Positions 43,071 to 51,173 of a stretch of DNA of 64,000 bases are shown here, one piece after another (the stretch's first letter is position 1; every line of letters starts with the position of its first letter). The DNA comes from Variovorax sp. UMC13 (GTDB lineage Bacteria; Pseudomonadota; Gammaproteobacteria; Burkholderiales; Burkholderiaceae_C), in assembly GCF_014170375.1 (NCBI RefSeq), contig NZ_LZZW01000010.1, positions 124,001-188,000 of the forward strand, in the 5' to 3' direction. A program made the position numbers and the translations under genes. Under the pieces are notes generated by a model. The model saw only the letters and a list, made by a program, of their open reading frames with translations. It did no database searches and was not told the origin of the DNA.

Positions 43071-43612
43071 GCCGCAGCGGATACATCGACGACTACGACT
43101 ATGAAGGCACTGGCGGCCTGTGGCGCGGCGCGGTCACACGGGCCATCAAGGGCAAGCGCGGACAGGCTCTGCTGCGCGAGACGCTGGCAGCACTCGACGC
43201 CATGCCGACGAAGGCCCTGGCGGCCGAGTCGCTGGTCACGGCGGATGGAGAGTTCTGCACGCTGGGCTCGGTGGGCGCGGTGCGCGGCCTGGACATGCTG
43301 AAGCTCGACCCCGAGGACTGGAATGCGGTGGCGAAGGCATTCAACGTCGCCCCTGCACTGGTGCGCGAGATCGTCTACGAGAACGACGAAGCCGGGGAGC
43401 ACCTCGACGGGTGGCACTACATCGATGTTGAGGTCTATGGGCCTGTGCGCCCCTTCTATCCAGAGTACGGATCGCATCGCCATCCCCGCCGTGTCCAGTA
43501 CTCCGAAGAAGAGGTGGCTCAGCGTCGATGGGCACGCATGCGCGCGTGGGTCCAAAGCCAAATCACGCCCACTCAGGCACCCAGCGCAGCGAAGAAAGAA
43601 GGCCAGCCATGA
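43067..43612 (+). CDS. Hypothetical early protein
   Basis: A 181-residue protein that includes a helical N terminus and a C-terminal YPEYGSHRHPRRVQYSEEEV region. It begins with MSRSGYIDDYDYEGTGGLWR. Starts and ends by ATGA overlap. Not recognised. Confidence 0.6.
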   Translation: MSRSGYIDDYDYEGTGGLWRGAVTRAIKGKRGQALLRETLAALDAMPTKALAAESLVTADGEFCTLGSVGAVRGLDMLKLDPEDWNAVAKAFNVAPALVREIVYENDEAGEHLDGWHYIDVEVYGPVRPFYPEYGSHRHPRRVQYSEEEVAQRRWARMRAWVQSQITPTQAPSAAKKEGQP

Positions 43613-43857
43613 CGACCACGATCAAGAAACGGGCCCCGATGCTCTGGATGCTCGTGAAGGTTCCTCAAATCACCGACGTTGGTAGCGGTGTCGACAAGAC
43701 CGCTGGCAGCCTGCGCGCATGCATACGCGACAGCCATTTCGGCGGAGAGAAGGCTGCTGTTCGCAGGCTGACGAAAACCGAAGTGAAAGCCCTGCAATTT
43801 GTCGATGACAACAGGGCTCGAACGTGCACCGCAGACGACACCGAGGAACAGCCATGA
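43609..43857 (+). CDS. Small basic hypothetical protein
   Basis: An 82-residue protein, MTTTIKKRAPMLWMLVKVPQ at its start and acidic at its end. Coupled to both neighbours. Not recognised. Confidence 0.58.
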   Translation: MTTTIKKRAPMLWMLVKVPQITDVGSGVDKTAGSLRACIRDSHFGGEKAAVRRLTKTEVKALQFVDDNRARTCTADDTEEQP

Positions 43858-44420
43858 CCGCAGCACACGACACCCAGGCGCTGCTTCGGCAGGCACTGAC
43901 TGCCCTGGAGTCTTGCGGCGCCGGCGCCGTGGAGGATGGCGGCCAGCAATGGTTCGATGACAAGCTGGTGGACGCGGCGCACGATGCCATTGAAAGCTAT
44001 CTCGCCTCCCGCCTCCGGGAGCAGGAGGGGCATCCCGCGCCAATCGCTTGGGAAGCGACGACCTCGGCGTACATCAAGTTCATCACCCAGGAGCGCTACA
44101 GCCGCTTCGCGCCCGCCGTCCAGCGCTGGTACAAGCCCTACCGCTGCTCTTCCTGCGCCACCCTTGTCGCAGGCTCTCAAGCTGTGCAGGTGCCCGAGTG
44201 GAGGCCGATCGACAGCGCACCAATGGACGGAACCGCGGTGCTGGCCTTCTGGCAGCCGAGCATGTCCGACGTGGACGACCGCTGCTACGCGGTCACCCGT
44301 TTCGACGGCGCATGGCTCGACATGGAGGACGAAGAACTGAGCTACCGCGACCCGACGCACTGGCAGCCTCTCCCTGCCGCCCCTCTACAGCCTCTGGCTG
44401 GCGGGGAGGTGGGGAAGTGA
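43854..44420 (+). CDS. Hypothetical early protein
   Basis: A 188-residue protein. The C-terminal half contains the pattern EWRPIDSAPMDGTAVLAFWQ, a phage-common segment resembling DUF551. The N terminus is helical. Function unknown. Confidence 0.63.
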   Translation: MTAAHDTQALLRQALTALESCGAGAVEDGGQQWFDDKLVDAAHDAIESYLASRLREQEGHPAPIAWEATTSAYIKFITQERYSRFAPAVQRWYKPYRCSSCATLVAGSQAVQVPEWRPIDSAPMDGTAVLAFWQPSMSDVDDRCYAVTRFDGAWLDMEDEELSYRDPTHWQPLPAAPLQPLAGGEVGK

Positions 44421-44716
44421 GCTGCGAGTACTGCACCGACCCTGACGGCGCCCCATGCTTCCCGGCGTATGGCCTTGGGCCTCATCGCCATGTGCCCTAT
44501 GGCAGCCCGCTGGGCCGCACCGTCATGCTGCCTGGCACCGAGCGCCCGGGCTTCACGCCGGACGCGGGCGACCCGTGCTACGGCACGCACTGGTGCCCGC
44601 ACTGCGGCGACGGGAAGCCTGCTGCAGCCCTCGCACCCCACTCATCCAAAAGCAAGGGGGGCGTACCACCCATGGGTGGTATTTCCGATTCACCACCTGG
44701 AGGTAGTACGGCATGA
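44417..44716 (+). CDS. Cysteine-rich small protein
   Basis: A 99-residue protein from a GTG overlapping the preceding stop. CEYC near residue 3 and CPHC near residue 62 could hold zinc. The C-terminal end is low complexity and contains the palindromes near 44,664. Function unknown. Confidence 0.58.
   Translation: MSCEYCTDPDGAPCFPAYGLGPHRHVPYGSPLGRTVMLPGTERPGFTPDAGDPCYGTHWCPHCGDGKPAAALAPHSSKSKGGVPPMGGISDSPPGGSTA
44664..44707. promoter_or_regulatory. Two palindromes sharing half-site ACCACC, before xis/int
   Basis: TACCACCCATGGGTGGTA (44,664-44,681) is a perfect 18-bp palindrome. ACCACCTGGAGGTAGT (44,692-44,707) is an imperfect one. Their centres are about 27 bp apart and the second ends 5 bp before the DUF4224 start. 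They may be operators for an int promoter or sites for the excisionase. Confidence 0.55.
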
Positions 44717-44949
44717 GCGACCTGGTCCTCGCAGACGAAGAGCTGCGCACCGTGACGCACCTCAAGCAACCTGCGGCACAGGCGCGCTTCCTGGACCGCA
44801 TGCGCGTACCCTACCGGCGCCGCGCCGACGGCACACTGCTGGTCGGCCGGTCGGCCATGGAGCGGGCCATGCTGGCCGACATCCCGCCGCCGGCGCGCGC
44901 ACCGGCGAAGGCCGACACTTCCGGAATGAACTGGAGCATCCCTGCATGA
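44713..44949 (+). CDS. DUF4224 excisionase-like protein
   Basis: A 78-residue DUF4224 protein (LVLADEELRTVTHLKQPAAQ), a family nearly always beside tyrosine integrases and taken to be excisionase-like. The ATG overlaps the previous stop and the stop overlaps int. It probably directs excision with the integrase. Confidence 0.8.
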   Translation: MSDLVLADEELRTVTHLKQPAAQARFLDRMRVPYRRRADGTLLVGRSAMERAMLADIPPPARAPAKADTSGMNWSIPA

Positions 44950-45977
44950 ATCGACCCCGCGACCGAGCTTCAGCCCTGGGCCTGCTGCCGCGCATGGAGG
45001 CGCGCCCGCTGAAGAATGGCGGTTTCGCGTACCGCTATCACCCCGTCGGAGGCGCCCCAATCCCGTTGGGACGCGACCGCGCGGCCGCGCTGCAGCAGGT
45101 GCTGGACCTCAACGGGCGCGCCAGCGACCAGGGCACGATCGGCCGGTTGTGGCGCCTGTACGAGCTCGGGCCGGACTTCAAGCGGCTGGCCGACGCGACG
45201 AAGGTGCAGTACCGCGACAACTGGAAGCAGCTGGCCAAGGTCTTCGAGAACAGCCTGGCCGTGGCCATCAAGCCGCCGCACGTGGTGCGCTACCTGCGCA
45301 CCGAGCGCGCGTCAGCGCCGATCGTGGCCAACCGCGAGGTCGCGCTACTGTCGAACCTGTTCAACCTGGCCGTCGAGCTGGGCGAGGTCGACCGCAACCC
45401 CTGCAAGGAGGTGCGCCGCAACCCAGAGGAATCGCGCGACCGCCTGGTCGAGAAGAAGGAGCTGGACCCGTTCGTCGCGTGGGCCCTGCAACAGGGGCCG
45501 AGTGCGATGGTGCTGACCAGCATGGCGCAGTTCTCGGCGCTGGCCGGCAACCGGCGCGCCGAGTTCCTGGCGCTGCATTGGCCGCAGGTCGACGACGAGG
45601 TGATCCGCCTGCAGCGCGCAAAGCAGCGCAGCAAGAAGACGAAGCGGGAGCTCGTGGGGATGAGCGACGCGCTCCGGGTGGTGCTGGACCGCATGCGCGC
45701 GATGCCTGCCTACTCGCCGATGGGACCGGTCTTCGCCGCGCCGCGCACCGGGCGCGCCTACACCGAGAGCGGCTTCAAGACGATGTGGGGCCGGCTGATG
45801 GACAAGGCGCTGGAGGAAAAGGTCATCGAAACGCGCTTCACATTCCACGACTTGCGCGCGCACTACACGACCTATTTCAAGCTGCAGTTTGGCGAATTGC
45901 CCGAGCTGCATGCCGATCGGAAGACGACGGAAGGTGTGTACGAGCGGAGCCGCGAGGTGCGGCGCGAGGCGCTCTGA
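44946..45977 (+). CDS. int: Tyrosine-family phage integrase
   Basis: A 343-residue site-specific recombinase. R203 (GNRRAEF), H301-x-x-R304 (HDLRAHYTT), H322 and the nucleophile Y332 (GVYERS) form the active site. An N-terminal arm-binding part (about 1-65) and a SAM-like core-binding domain precede it. It is the last gene before tRNA-His, the expected target. It lies at the end of the rightward early operon, so integration may also need a separate promoter. Confidence 0.93.
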   Translation: MNRPRDRASALGLLPRMEARPLKNGGFAYRYHPVGGAPIPLGRDRAAALQQVLDLNGRASDQGTIGRLWRLYELGPDFKRLADATKVQYRDNWKQLAKVFENSLAVAIKPPHVVRYLRTERASAPIVANREVALLSNLFNLAVELGEVDRNPCKEVRRNPEESRDRLVEKKELDPFVAWALQQGPSAMVLTSMAQFSALAGNRRAEFLALHWPQVDDEVIRLQRAKQRSKKTKRELVGMSDALRVVLDRMRAMPAYSPMGPVFAAPRTGRAYTESGFKTMWGRLMDKALEEKVIETRFTFHDLRAHYTTYFKLQFGELPELHADRKTTEGVYERSREVRREAL

Positions 45978-45995
45978 ATTCCCAATTTGGGAATT
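45977..45995. repeat. Perfect inverted repeat right after int
   Basis: AATTCCCA, ATT, TGGGAATT. It starts at the last base of the int stop codon. It is AT-rich compared with its surroundings and lies 82 bp from the tRNA. It could be an arm-type or accessory protein site. Confidence 0.6.
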
Positions 45996-46034
45996 AGTAG
46001 CCTGTCGCGGAGTGCCCTGCGGCTGCTGCGGGCA

Positions 46035-46057
46035 AAGAAAAAGGCACCTAAGTGCCT
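46035..46057 (-). terminator. Terminator of tRNA-His transcript
   Basis: On the minus strand AGGCAC, TTAG and GTGCCT are followed by TTTTTCTTT. It lies 20 bp after the tRNA 3' end, on the phage side of the junction, so the phage seems to supply it. Confidence 0.75.
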
Positions 46058-46076
46058 GATTCTGTTCTAGATTTTT

Positions 46077-46153
46077 TGGGGTGGCTGATGGGACTCGAAC
46101 CCACGACGACCAGAATCACAATCTGGGACTCTACCAGCTGAGCTACAGCCACC
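46077..46153 (-). tRNA. tRNA-His(GTG), phage attachment target
   Basis: The 77 bases fold as tRNA-His with the extra G at position -1, anticodon GTG in the loop TTGTGAT, stem CCAGA/TCTGG, acceptor GTGGCTG/CAGCCAC and an encoded CCA end. Its 3' end faces the integrase, as expected if att lies in the 3' part of the gene and the phage restores the sequence. Confidence 0.95.
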
Positions 46154-46180
46154 GAAGAGTCTTCTATTCTAACGTGAAAA

Positions 46181-48085
46181 TCAGCGTGCGGAAGCCTCGG
46201 CGGGCTGCGGCACGAGAATTTGTGCCTTGAAGCGTTCCTTGAGCAGCTCGTAGTACGCCAGGTTCTCGGCCGCCGTCACGACCTGGACGAACTGGGCGTT
46301 CTCCTGCTTGGCGCCGTCGGGCGTGGGCGCCACGCGCGCCACATCCTTGACCACGCGCACCACGGCATAGCCTTCGCTGCCCAGGTCCACACCCACCAGT
46401 GCCGGCAGGCGCGTGGCATCGGCGCGCAATGCGGCCTCGACCAGCGCTTGCGGCTGCGACTGCGCATCGAGGCGCGACAGCGTGAGCGGGGCGCCGAGCG
46501 CGGCGCTGGCCGGGGTGGCCTGCCAAGCGGCGAGCTTGGCCTCGCCCTCGGCCTTGGCCAGTGCCGCGGCGCGCTGCGCGATCAGCAGGGTGCGCACCGA
46601 TTCCTTGACCTCGGCCAGCGGCAGCGCATGGGCGGCTTCGTACTTCACGACGCGGCCCGAGGCCAGCTGGTTGGGGCCGATCTCGATGGCCTCGGTGTTG
46701 TGCTTGCGGGACAGCGAATCGGCCGCGAACAGCGCCGACAGGAAGTTGGTGCTGGCCAACGGGCCGGTCGCGCCAGGCTGCGGCGTGCGGGCCACGTTGG
46801 CGGCGGTGCGGATCGTCAGCTTGAGCGCGTCGGCGGCCGGCTTAAGGCTGTCGGGCTGCTGGTAGACGGTGTCGGTGAAGGTCTCGGCGGCCTTGGCGAA
46901 TTCCTGCGTGGCCTGCTGGCCGCGCACCTCGTTCTCGATCGTCGCGCGCGCCTGCTCGAAGGGCTGCAGCACGCCCGGCTTGATGTCCTTGAGCTGGATG
47001 ATGTGGTAGCCGAACTCGCTCTCGACGATATTGCTGATCTCGCCCTTCTTGAGCGCGAACATCGCGTCCTCGAACGGCTTGACCATCGCGCCGCGCGTGA
47101 CGAAGTCGAGGTCGCCGCCCTTCTCGGCCGAGCCCGGGTCCTGCGAGTTCTTGCGCGCCACGTCGGCAAAGGTCTCGGGCGCCTTCTTGACCTGGGCCAG
47201 CAGCTGCTCGGCCTTGGCGCGCGCGGCTTCGCGCTCGGACTTGGAGGCGCTCGCGGGTGCGGTGATCAGGATATGGCTCGCGCGGCGTTCCTCGGGCGTG
47301 CCGAAGCGCGCGCCGTTCTGCTCGTAGTAGCTCTTGAGGTCGGCCTCGGTCACATTGATGTTCTTCTTCGCGGCATCGAGGTCGAGCACCAGGTACTCGA
47401 CGCTGGCCTGCTCGGGCGCCTGGAACTGCGCCGAATGGTCCTTGTAGTAGGCCTCGATGTCGGCATCGCTGACCGTGACCTTGGCCTTGAAGTCGGCCGG
47501 GTTGAAGCGCGCCAGCTGCACCTCGCGGCGATCGTAGAAGGCATTGAAGGTGGCTTGCGCCTGCGCGGGCGTTGCGAAGGCCGTGCCGGACACGCCCAGC
47601 AGCACCTGCTGCGTGGCGAGGTCGGAACGCACCGCGGCTTCGTACTGCTCCGGCGTGCGGCCGGTGGCCATCTGGAAGCGCTCGCGGTCGAACTTGCCGT
47701 CGGCGGTGCGGAACGAGGCCAAGCTGGTGTCTTCGGCGAACAGGCGGGCGAGTCGGTCTTCCGAGACGGTCATGTTCGACTTGGCGGCCGCGGCGGCCAG
47801 CACGCGGTCGCGCACCATGCGCTCCAGCGTGGCGTAGCGCGCGGCATCCGAATCGAGCACCGCGGGCTCGACGTTGGGCATCTGGCGGCGGATGCGGTCG
47901 ACCTCGTTGCGGTGCTGCTGGTCCCACTCGGGGCGGGTGATGTCATGACCGTCGACGCGCGCCACCTTCTCACCCTTCTGGTCGCCCTGGTACCGGTCGA
48001 CGCCGAACAGCACGAAGGACGGAATGATCAGCAAGAACAAGAAGCCCATGACGATCTTGTTGTACCTGCGGAAGAACTCAAACAT
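46181..48085 (-). CDS. ppiD: Peptidyl-prolyl isomerase / chaperone PpiD
   Basis: A 634-residue membrane-anchored periplasmic chaperone. It has one membrane segment (about 12-32, IVMGFLFLLIIPSFVLFGVD), a SurA_N-like helical region, a parvulin domain (about 265-365, RASHILITAPAS through ESEFGYHIIQLKDI) and a C-terminal helical part. It helps newly exported proteins fold. The ATG at 48,085 has the right family start, MFEFFRRYNK; the longer frame upstream is not conserved in style. Confidence 0.93.
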   Translation of the reverse strand: MFEFFRRYNKIVMGFLFLLIIPSFVLFGVDRYQGDQKGEKVARVDGHDITRPEWDQQHRNEVDRIRRQMPNVEPAVLDSDAARYATLERMVRDRVLAAAAAKSNMTVSEDRLARLFAEDTSLASFRTADGKFDRERFQMATGRTPEQYEAAVRSDLATQQVLLGVSGTAFATPAQAQATFNAFYDRREVQLARFNPADFKAKVTVSDADIEAYYKDHSAQFQAPEQASVEYLVLDLDAAKKNINVTEADLKSYYEQNGARFGTPEERRASHILITAPASASKSEREAARAKAEQLLAQVKKAPETFADVARKNSQDPGSAEKGGDLDFVTRGAMVKPFEDAMFALKKGEISNIVESEFGYHIIQLKDIKPGVLQPFEQARATIENEVRGQQATQEFAKAAETFTDTVYQQPDSLKPAADALKLTIRTAANVARTPQPGATGPLASTNFLSALFAADSLSRKHNTEAIEIGPNQLASGRVVKYEAAHALPLAEVKESVRTLLIAQRAAALAKAEGEAKLAAWQATPASAALGAPLTLSRLDAQSQPQALVEAALRADATRLPALVGVDLGSEGYAVVRVVKDVARVAPTPDGAKQENAQFVQVVTAAENLAYYELLKERFKAQILVPQPAEASAR

Positions 48086-48120
48086 GCTTGAAGACTCTCT
48101 GTGACGAATGCCGGAAGGCA

Positions 48121-48148
48121 AAACAAAAAGGCGAACATCTGTTCGCCT
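48121..48148 (-). terminator. Terminator before ppiD
   Basis: AGGCGAACA, TC and TGTTCGCCT: a perfect 9-bp stem followed by TTTTGTTT on the minus strand. It shields ppiD from upstream transcription. Confidence 0.85.
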
Positions 48149-48360
48149 GGTTGCCGGGTGGTGAACGCCGAAGGCCTCGCGCCGCGGCTGGCTCCCGGCG
48201 AGGGAATTGGCAGGCCCGGCGAATCGACGACTCATCCAGGGCGGCCGACCAGCGTTGCGAACGGCCTGACGGGGCCTGCCCATTTTATCAGCATGGTCGG
48301 GCACCCCGCGATCAGCCTCGCGGCAGGGGGCGGTTTAAGCGCTGCGTGGCGTGCCCAAAG

Positions 48361-48390
48361 AAAAAGGGCCCGGATCGCTCCGGGCCCTTT
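48361..48390 (-). terminator. Terminator after tRNA-Val
   Basis: AAAGGGCCCGG and CCGGGCCCTTT form an 11-bp stem, with a T tract on the minus strand. It ends the hupB/tRNA-Val transcript. Confidence 0.88.
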
Positions 48391-48414
48391 CACATGGATT
48401 CACGCACAAACGGG

Positions 48415-48490
48415 TGGTGGGTGCTGACGGTCTCGAACCGCCGACCTGCGCCGTGTAAAGGCGACGCTCTACCAACTGAGCTAAGCACCC
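48415..48490 (-). tRNA. tRNA-Val(TAC)
   Basis: 76 bases with acceptor GGGTGCT/AGCACCC, anticodon TAC in the loop TTTACAC, T-loop TTCGAGA and an encoded CCA. The outermost anticodon-stem pair is a mismatch. It lies 25 bp after the hupB stop. Confidence 0.93.
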
Positions 48491-48515
48491 CCGCTGTGCA
48501 GCGAAGGATTGTCTC

Positions 48516-48788
48516 TCAGTTCAGCGCGTCTTTCAGCGCCTTGCCCGGACGAAACTTCGGAATTTTTGCAGCCTTGATCTTGATGGCCTCGCCAGTGCGC
48601 GGGTTGCGGCCCGTGCGTGCCGCGCGCTTGCCCACCGCGAAAGTACCGAAACCGACGAGCGACACGGAGTTGCCCTTCTTGAGCGTTGTACGAATGGCGC
48701 CGATGGTGGACTCGAGCGCGCGCGTGGCGGCGGCTTTGGAGATGTCGGCGTTTTTTGCGATGTGCTCAATCAGTTCGGTCTTGTTCAC
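48516..48788 (-). CDS. hupB: HU DNA-binding protein beta subunit
   Basis: A 90-residue HU protein: [20 protein letters not shown] at the start, [20 protein letters not shown] as the DNA-binding arm. The start is GTG with GAGGGG 6 nt upstream. It organises the nucleoid and may assist site-specific recombination of the phage. Confidence 0.96.
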   Translation of the reverse strand: MNKTELIEHIAKNADISKAAATRALESTIGAIRTTLKKGNSVSLVGFGTFAVGKRAARTGRNPRTGEAIKIKAAKIPKFRPGKALKDALN

Positions 48789-49096
48789 AAGGGCCCCTCA
48801 AAGGAAAAGTGGATCGGTTTTCATCAGATGCACGGCGGGCTCGCGGCGGAACACTCGGCGACGGATACGCAGGCGAATCTGACGTGTCGGCAGCGGACCG
48901 CCGACGATGATTACAACCACAGGGCTACGGGGTGTCAATAAGTCGCGCGCCCGTGCCGCCCTGCGGGGACGGCGATTCTAGGGCCTGTTCGCCCGGATTC
49001 CGGGATCGCGCGGGATGAACCCCGACCGATGACAGGCGCAAGCGCGCGGCAAGGCTTGCACCTTGCCGCGCGGGCAGCGCTGCGGACGGCTGCGGA
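48789..49096. other. Intergenic region upstream of hupB
   Basis: About 300 bp between the tartrate dehydrogenase stop and hupB. It should hold the hupB promoter, but I cannot pick one with confidence. Confidence 0.5.
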
Positions 49097-50182
49097 TCAG
49101 AGCGCTTCGGCGATCGCGCGGCCCAGGTCCGAGGTGCCGGCCGTGCCGCCGATGTCGGCCGTGCGCGGCGCGCCGCTGTCGGGTGCGAGCACCTTCTCGA
49201 TTGCGCCCAGGATCGCGTCGTGCGCGTCCTTGTGGCCCAGGAACTCGAGCATCATCGCGCCGCACCAGATCTGGCCGATCGGGTTGGCGATGCCCTTGCC
49301 CGCGATGTCGGGCGCCGAGCCGTGCACAGGTTCGAACAGCGAGGGCGTGGTGCGCTCGGGGTTGAGGTTGGCGCTGGGCGCGATGCCGATGGTGCCGGTG
49401 CAGGCCGGGCCCAGGTCGGACAGGATGTCGCCGAACAGGTTGCTCGCCACCACCACGTCGAAGAAGTCCGGGCGCTGCACGAAGTGCGCGGTCAGGATGT
49501 CGATGTGGAACTTGTCGAGCGTGATGCCCGGGTAGTTCTTGGCCATCGCGGCCACGCGCTCGTCCCAGTAGGGCATGGTGATCGAGATGCCGTTGGACTT
49601 GGTGGCGCTGGTCAGGTGCTTCTTGGGCCGCGACTGCGCGAGCTCGAAGGCGAACTTGAGCACGCGGTCGACGCCGATGCGCGACATCACGGTCTCCTGC
49701 ACCACGATCTCGCGCGACGTGCCTTCGTACATGCGCCCGCCGATGCTCGAGTACTCGCCTTCGGTGTTCTCGCGCACGATGTACATGTCGATCTCGCCGG
49801 GCTGGCGCGGCGTGCCGTCGCGGCGCACCACCGGCGCGACGATGCCGGGCATCAGGCGCGCGGGGCGCAGGTTGATGTACTGGTCGAACTCGCGGCGGAA
49901 CAGCAGCAGCGAGCCCCACAGCGAGATGTGGTCGGCGATCTTCTCGGGCCAGCCGACGGCGCCGAAGTAGATCGCGTCATGGCCGCCGATCTGGTCCTTC
50001 CAGTTGTCGGGCAGCATCTTGCCGTGCTTCTCGCAGTAGTCCCAGCTCGAGAAATCGAAGTGGTCGAACTTCAGGTCGATGCCGAACTTGCGTGCGGCCG
50101 CGTCGAGCACGCGCACGCCCTCGGGCATGGTTTCCTTGCCGATGCCGTCGCCGGCGATGACTGCGATGCGATGGGTGCTCAT
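49097..50182 (-). CDS. ttuC: Tartrate dehydrogenase / malate decarboxylase family
   Basis: A 361-residue member of the isocitrate/isopropylmalate dehydrogenase family, closest in pattern to tartrate dehydrogenase. It oxidises tartrate, D-malate or related hydroxy acids with NAD. The motifs are the N-terminal GDGIGKETMPEGVRVL, substrate-binding RENTEGEYSSIGG and the C-terminal HGSAPDIAGKGIANP. The ATG at 50,182 is preferred over longer frames. The divergent LysR gene probably regulates it together with the hydrolase gene just upstream. Confidence 0.9.
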   Translation of the reverse strand: MSTHRIAVIAGDGIGKETMPEGVRVLDAAARKFGIDLKFDHFDFSSWDYCEKHGKMLPDNWKDQIGGHDAIYFGAVGWPEKIADHISLWGSLLLFRREFDQYINLRPARLMPGIVAPVVRRDGTPRQPGEIDMYIVRENTEGEYSSIGGRMYEGTSREIVVQETVMSRIGVDRVLKFAFELAQSRPKKHLTSATKSNGISITMPYWDERVAAMAKNYPGITLDKFHIDILTAHFVQRPDFFDVVVASNLFGDILSDLGPACTGTIGIAPSANLNPERTTPSLFEPVHGSAPDIAGKGIANPIGQIWCGAMMLEFLGHKDAHDAILGAIEKVLAPDSGAPRTADIGGTAGTSDLGRAIAEAL

Positions 50183-50184
50183 GG

Positions 50185-51099
50185 TCAGATGTCCTTGGAA
50201 GAAGAAGAGTTGTCGTCTCTGGATTTTTGAAAGAAGGCCAGCGCCTCGCGCAGCAGCGCGTCGGGCGCTTCCTCGGGAAGGTAGTGACCGCAGGGCAGCG
50301 TGCCGCCCGTCACGTCGTCGGCGACCTCGCGCCACAGCGCCAGCACGTCGAAGCATTTTCCGACCACGCCGTGTTCGCCCCACAGCACGCGCAGCGGCTG
50401 CGCGAGGCGACGGCCGGCGGCGATGTCTTCGCGGTCGTGCACCAGGTCGATGGAGGCCGAGGCACGGTAGTCCTCGCACACCGCCTCGGCCGTGCCGGGC
50501 AATGCCGCGCAGCGTTCGTATTCGGCCAGGGCCTCGGGCGCGAAGGGCGCGAGGCCCGCATGCCGGCCGCCCATCACGCTGCGCACGTAGCGCGCCGGAT
50601 CGGAGGACAGCAGGGCCTCGGGCAGCGGCGGCGGCTGGATCAGGAAGAACCAGTGCCAGTAGGCGCGCGCGAAGGCCTCGGAGGTGTTGGCGTACATGGC
50701 CAGCGTGGGCGCGATGTCCAGCAGCAGCAGGCGCTCGACCGCGGCCGGATGGTCGGCTGCGAGCCGATGCGCCACGCGCGCGCCGCGGTCGTGGGCCAGC
50801 ACCTGGAAGCGATCGAAGCCGTGGTGCCGCATCACGGCCACCGCATCCAGCGCCATCTCGCGCTTGCTGTAGGCGATGTGTTCGGCGTCGGCCGCGGGCC
50901 GGCCCGAGTCGCCGTAGCCACGCAGGTCCATCAGCACCACGGTGAAATGCGCCGCCAGCGCAGGCGCCACGCGGTGCCAGATCGCATGCGTCTGCGGATG
51001 GCCGTGCAGCAGCAGCAGCGCCGGGCCGCGGCCACCGATGCGGCCGTGCAGCGCGACGCCGTCGCGTTGCAGGTCGAAGGGGGTGAAGTCTTTGAACAC
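50185..51099 (-). CDS. Alpha/beta hydrolase, haloacetate dehalogenase-like
   Basis: A 304-residue alpha/beta hydrolase close in pattern to fluoroacetate and haloacetate dehalogenases. Supporting motifs are LLLLHGHPQTHAIWHR, LRGYGDSGRP, the nucleophile region VLAHDRGARVAHRLA and the catalytic His in CGHYLPEE. The start is uncertain: GTG at 51,099 gives the family length, while an upstream TTG would add 14 residues. It shares an operon with the tartrate dehydrogenase. The natural substrate may not be halogenated. Confidence 0.78.
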   Translation of the reverse strand: MFKDFTPFDLQRDGVALHGRIGGRGPALLLLHGHPQTHAIWHRVAPALAAHFTVVLMDLRGYGDSGRPAADAEHIAYSKREMALDAVAVMRHHGFDRFQVLAHDRGARVAHRLAADHPAAVERLLLLDIAPTLAMYANTSEAFARAYWHWFFLIQPPPLPEALLSSDPARYVRSVMGGRHAGLAPFAPEALAEYERCAALPGTAEAVCEDYRASASIDLVHDREDIAAGRRLAQPLRVLWGEHGVVGKCFDVLALWREVADDVTGGTLPCGHYLPEEAPDALLREALAFFQKSRDDNSSSSKDI

Positions 51100-51139
51100 G
51101 CGTCGATTGTGCGTTGCCCTCCCCTTCTCTTCAAGCAAC

Positions 51140-51155
51140 AATCATCGAATTGATT
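51140..51155. promoter_or_regulatory. LysR-type operator in divergent promoter region
   Basis: AATCATCGAATTGATT: arms AATCA and TGATT around six bases, of the T-N11-A type, between the hydrolase and LysR genes. Confidence 0.6.
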
Positions 51156-51173
51156 ATTTCCCATGGGGCCTGA

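Larger units (their letters stand above)
1..46076. mobile_element. Temperate siphophage prophage, right part; left end outside window
   Basis: Contiguous phage modules run from the left edge to the integrase stop at 45,977, and the next gene is tRNA-His. Present are terminase, portal, capsid, connectors, tail tube, tape measure and tail tip, replication, recombination, CI-like control and integration genes. I see no holin, endolysin or spanin, so lysis genes and the second attachment site probably lie left of base 1. No structural gene is visibly broken, so the prophage could be functional. The right boundary is inferred from the integrase and tRNA positions, because the matching att repeat is not in the window. 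Confidence 0.93.

Noticed and set aside
45977..45995. Inverted repeat taken as the att core
   Set aside because: It lies outside the tRNA, while the integrase and tRNA layout points to a core in the tRNA 3' end. I keep it only as a possible accessory site.
1..46076. Insertion sequences, transposases, rRNA or retroelements inside the prophage
   Set aside because: No transposase motifs, terminal inverted repeats or reverse transcriptase signature were visible. Only the HNH endonuclease looks like a secondary mobile gene.
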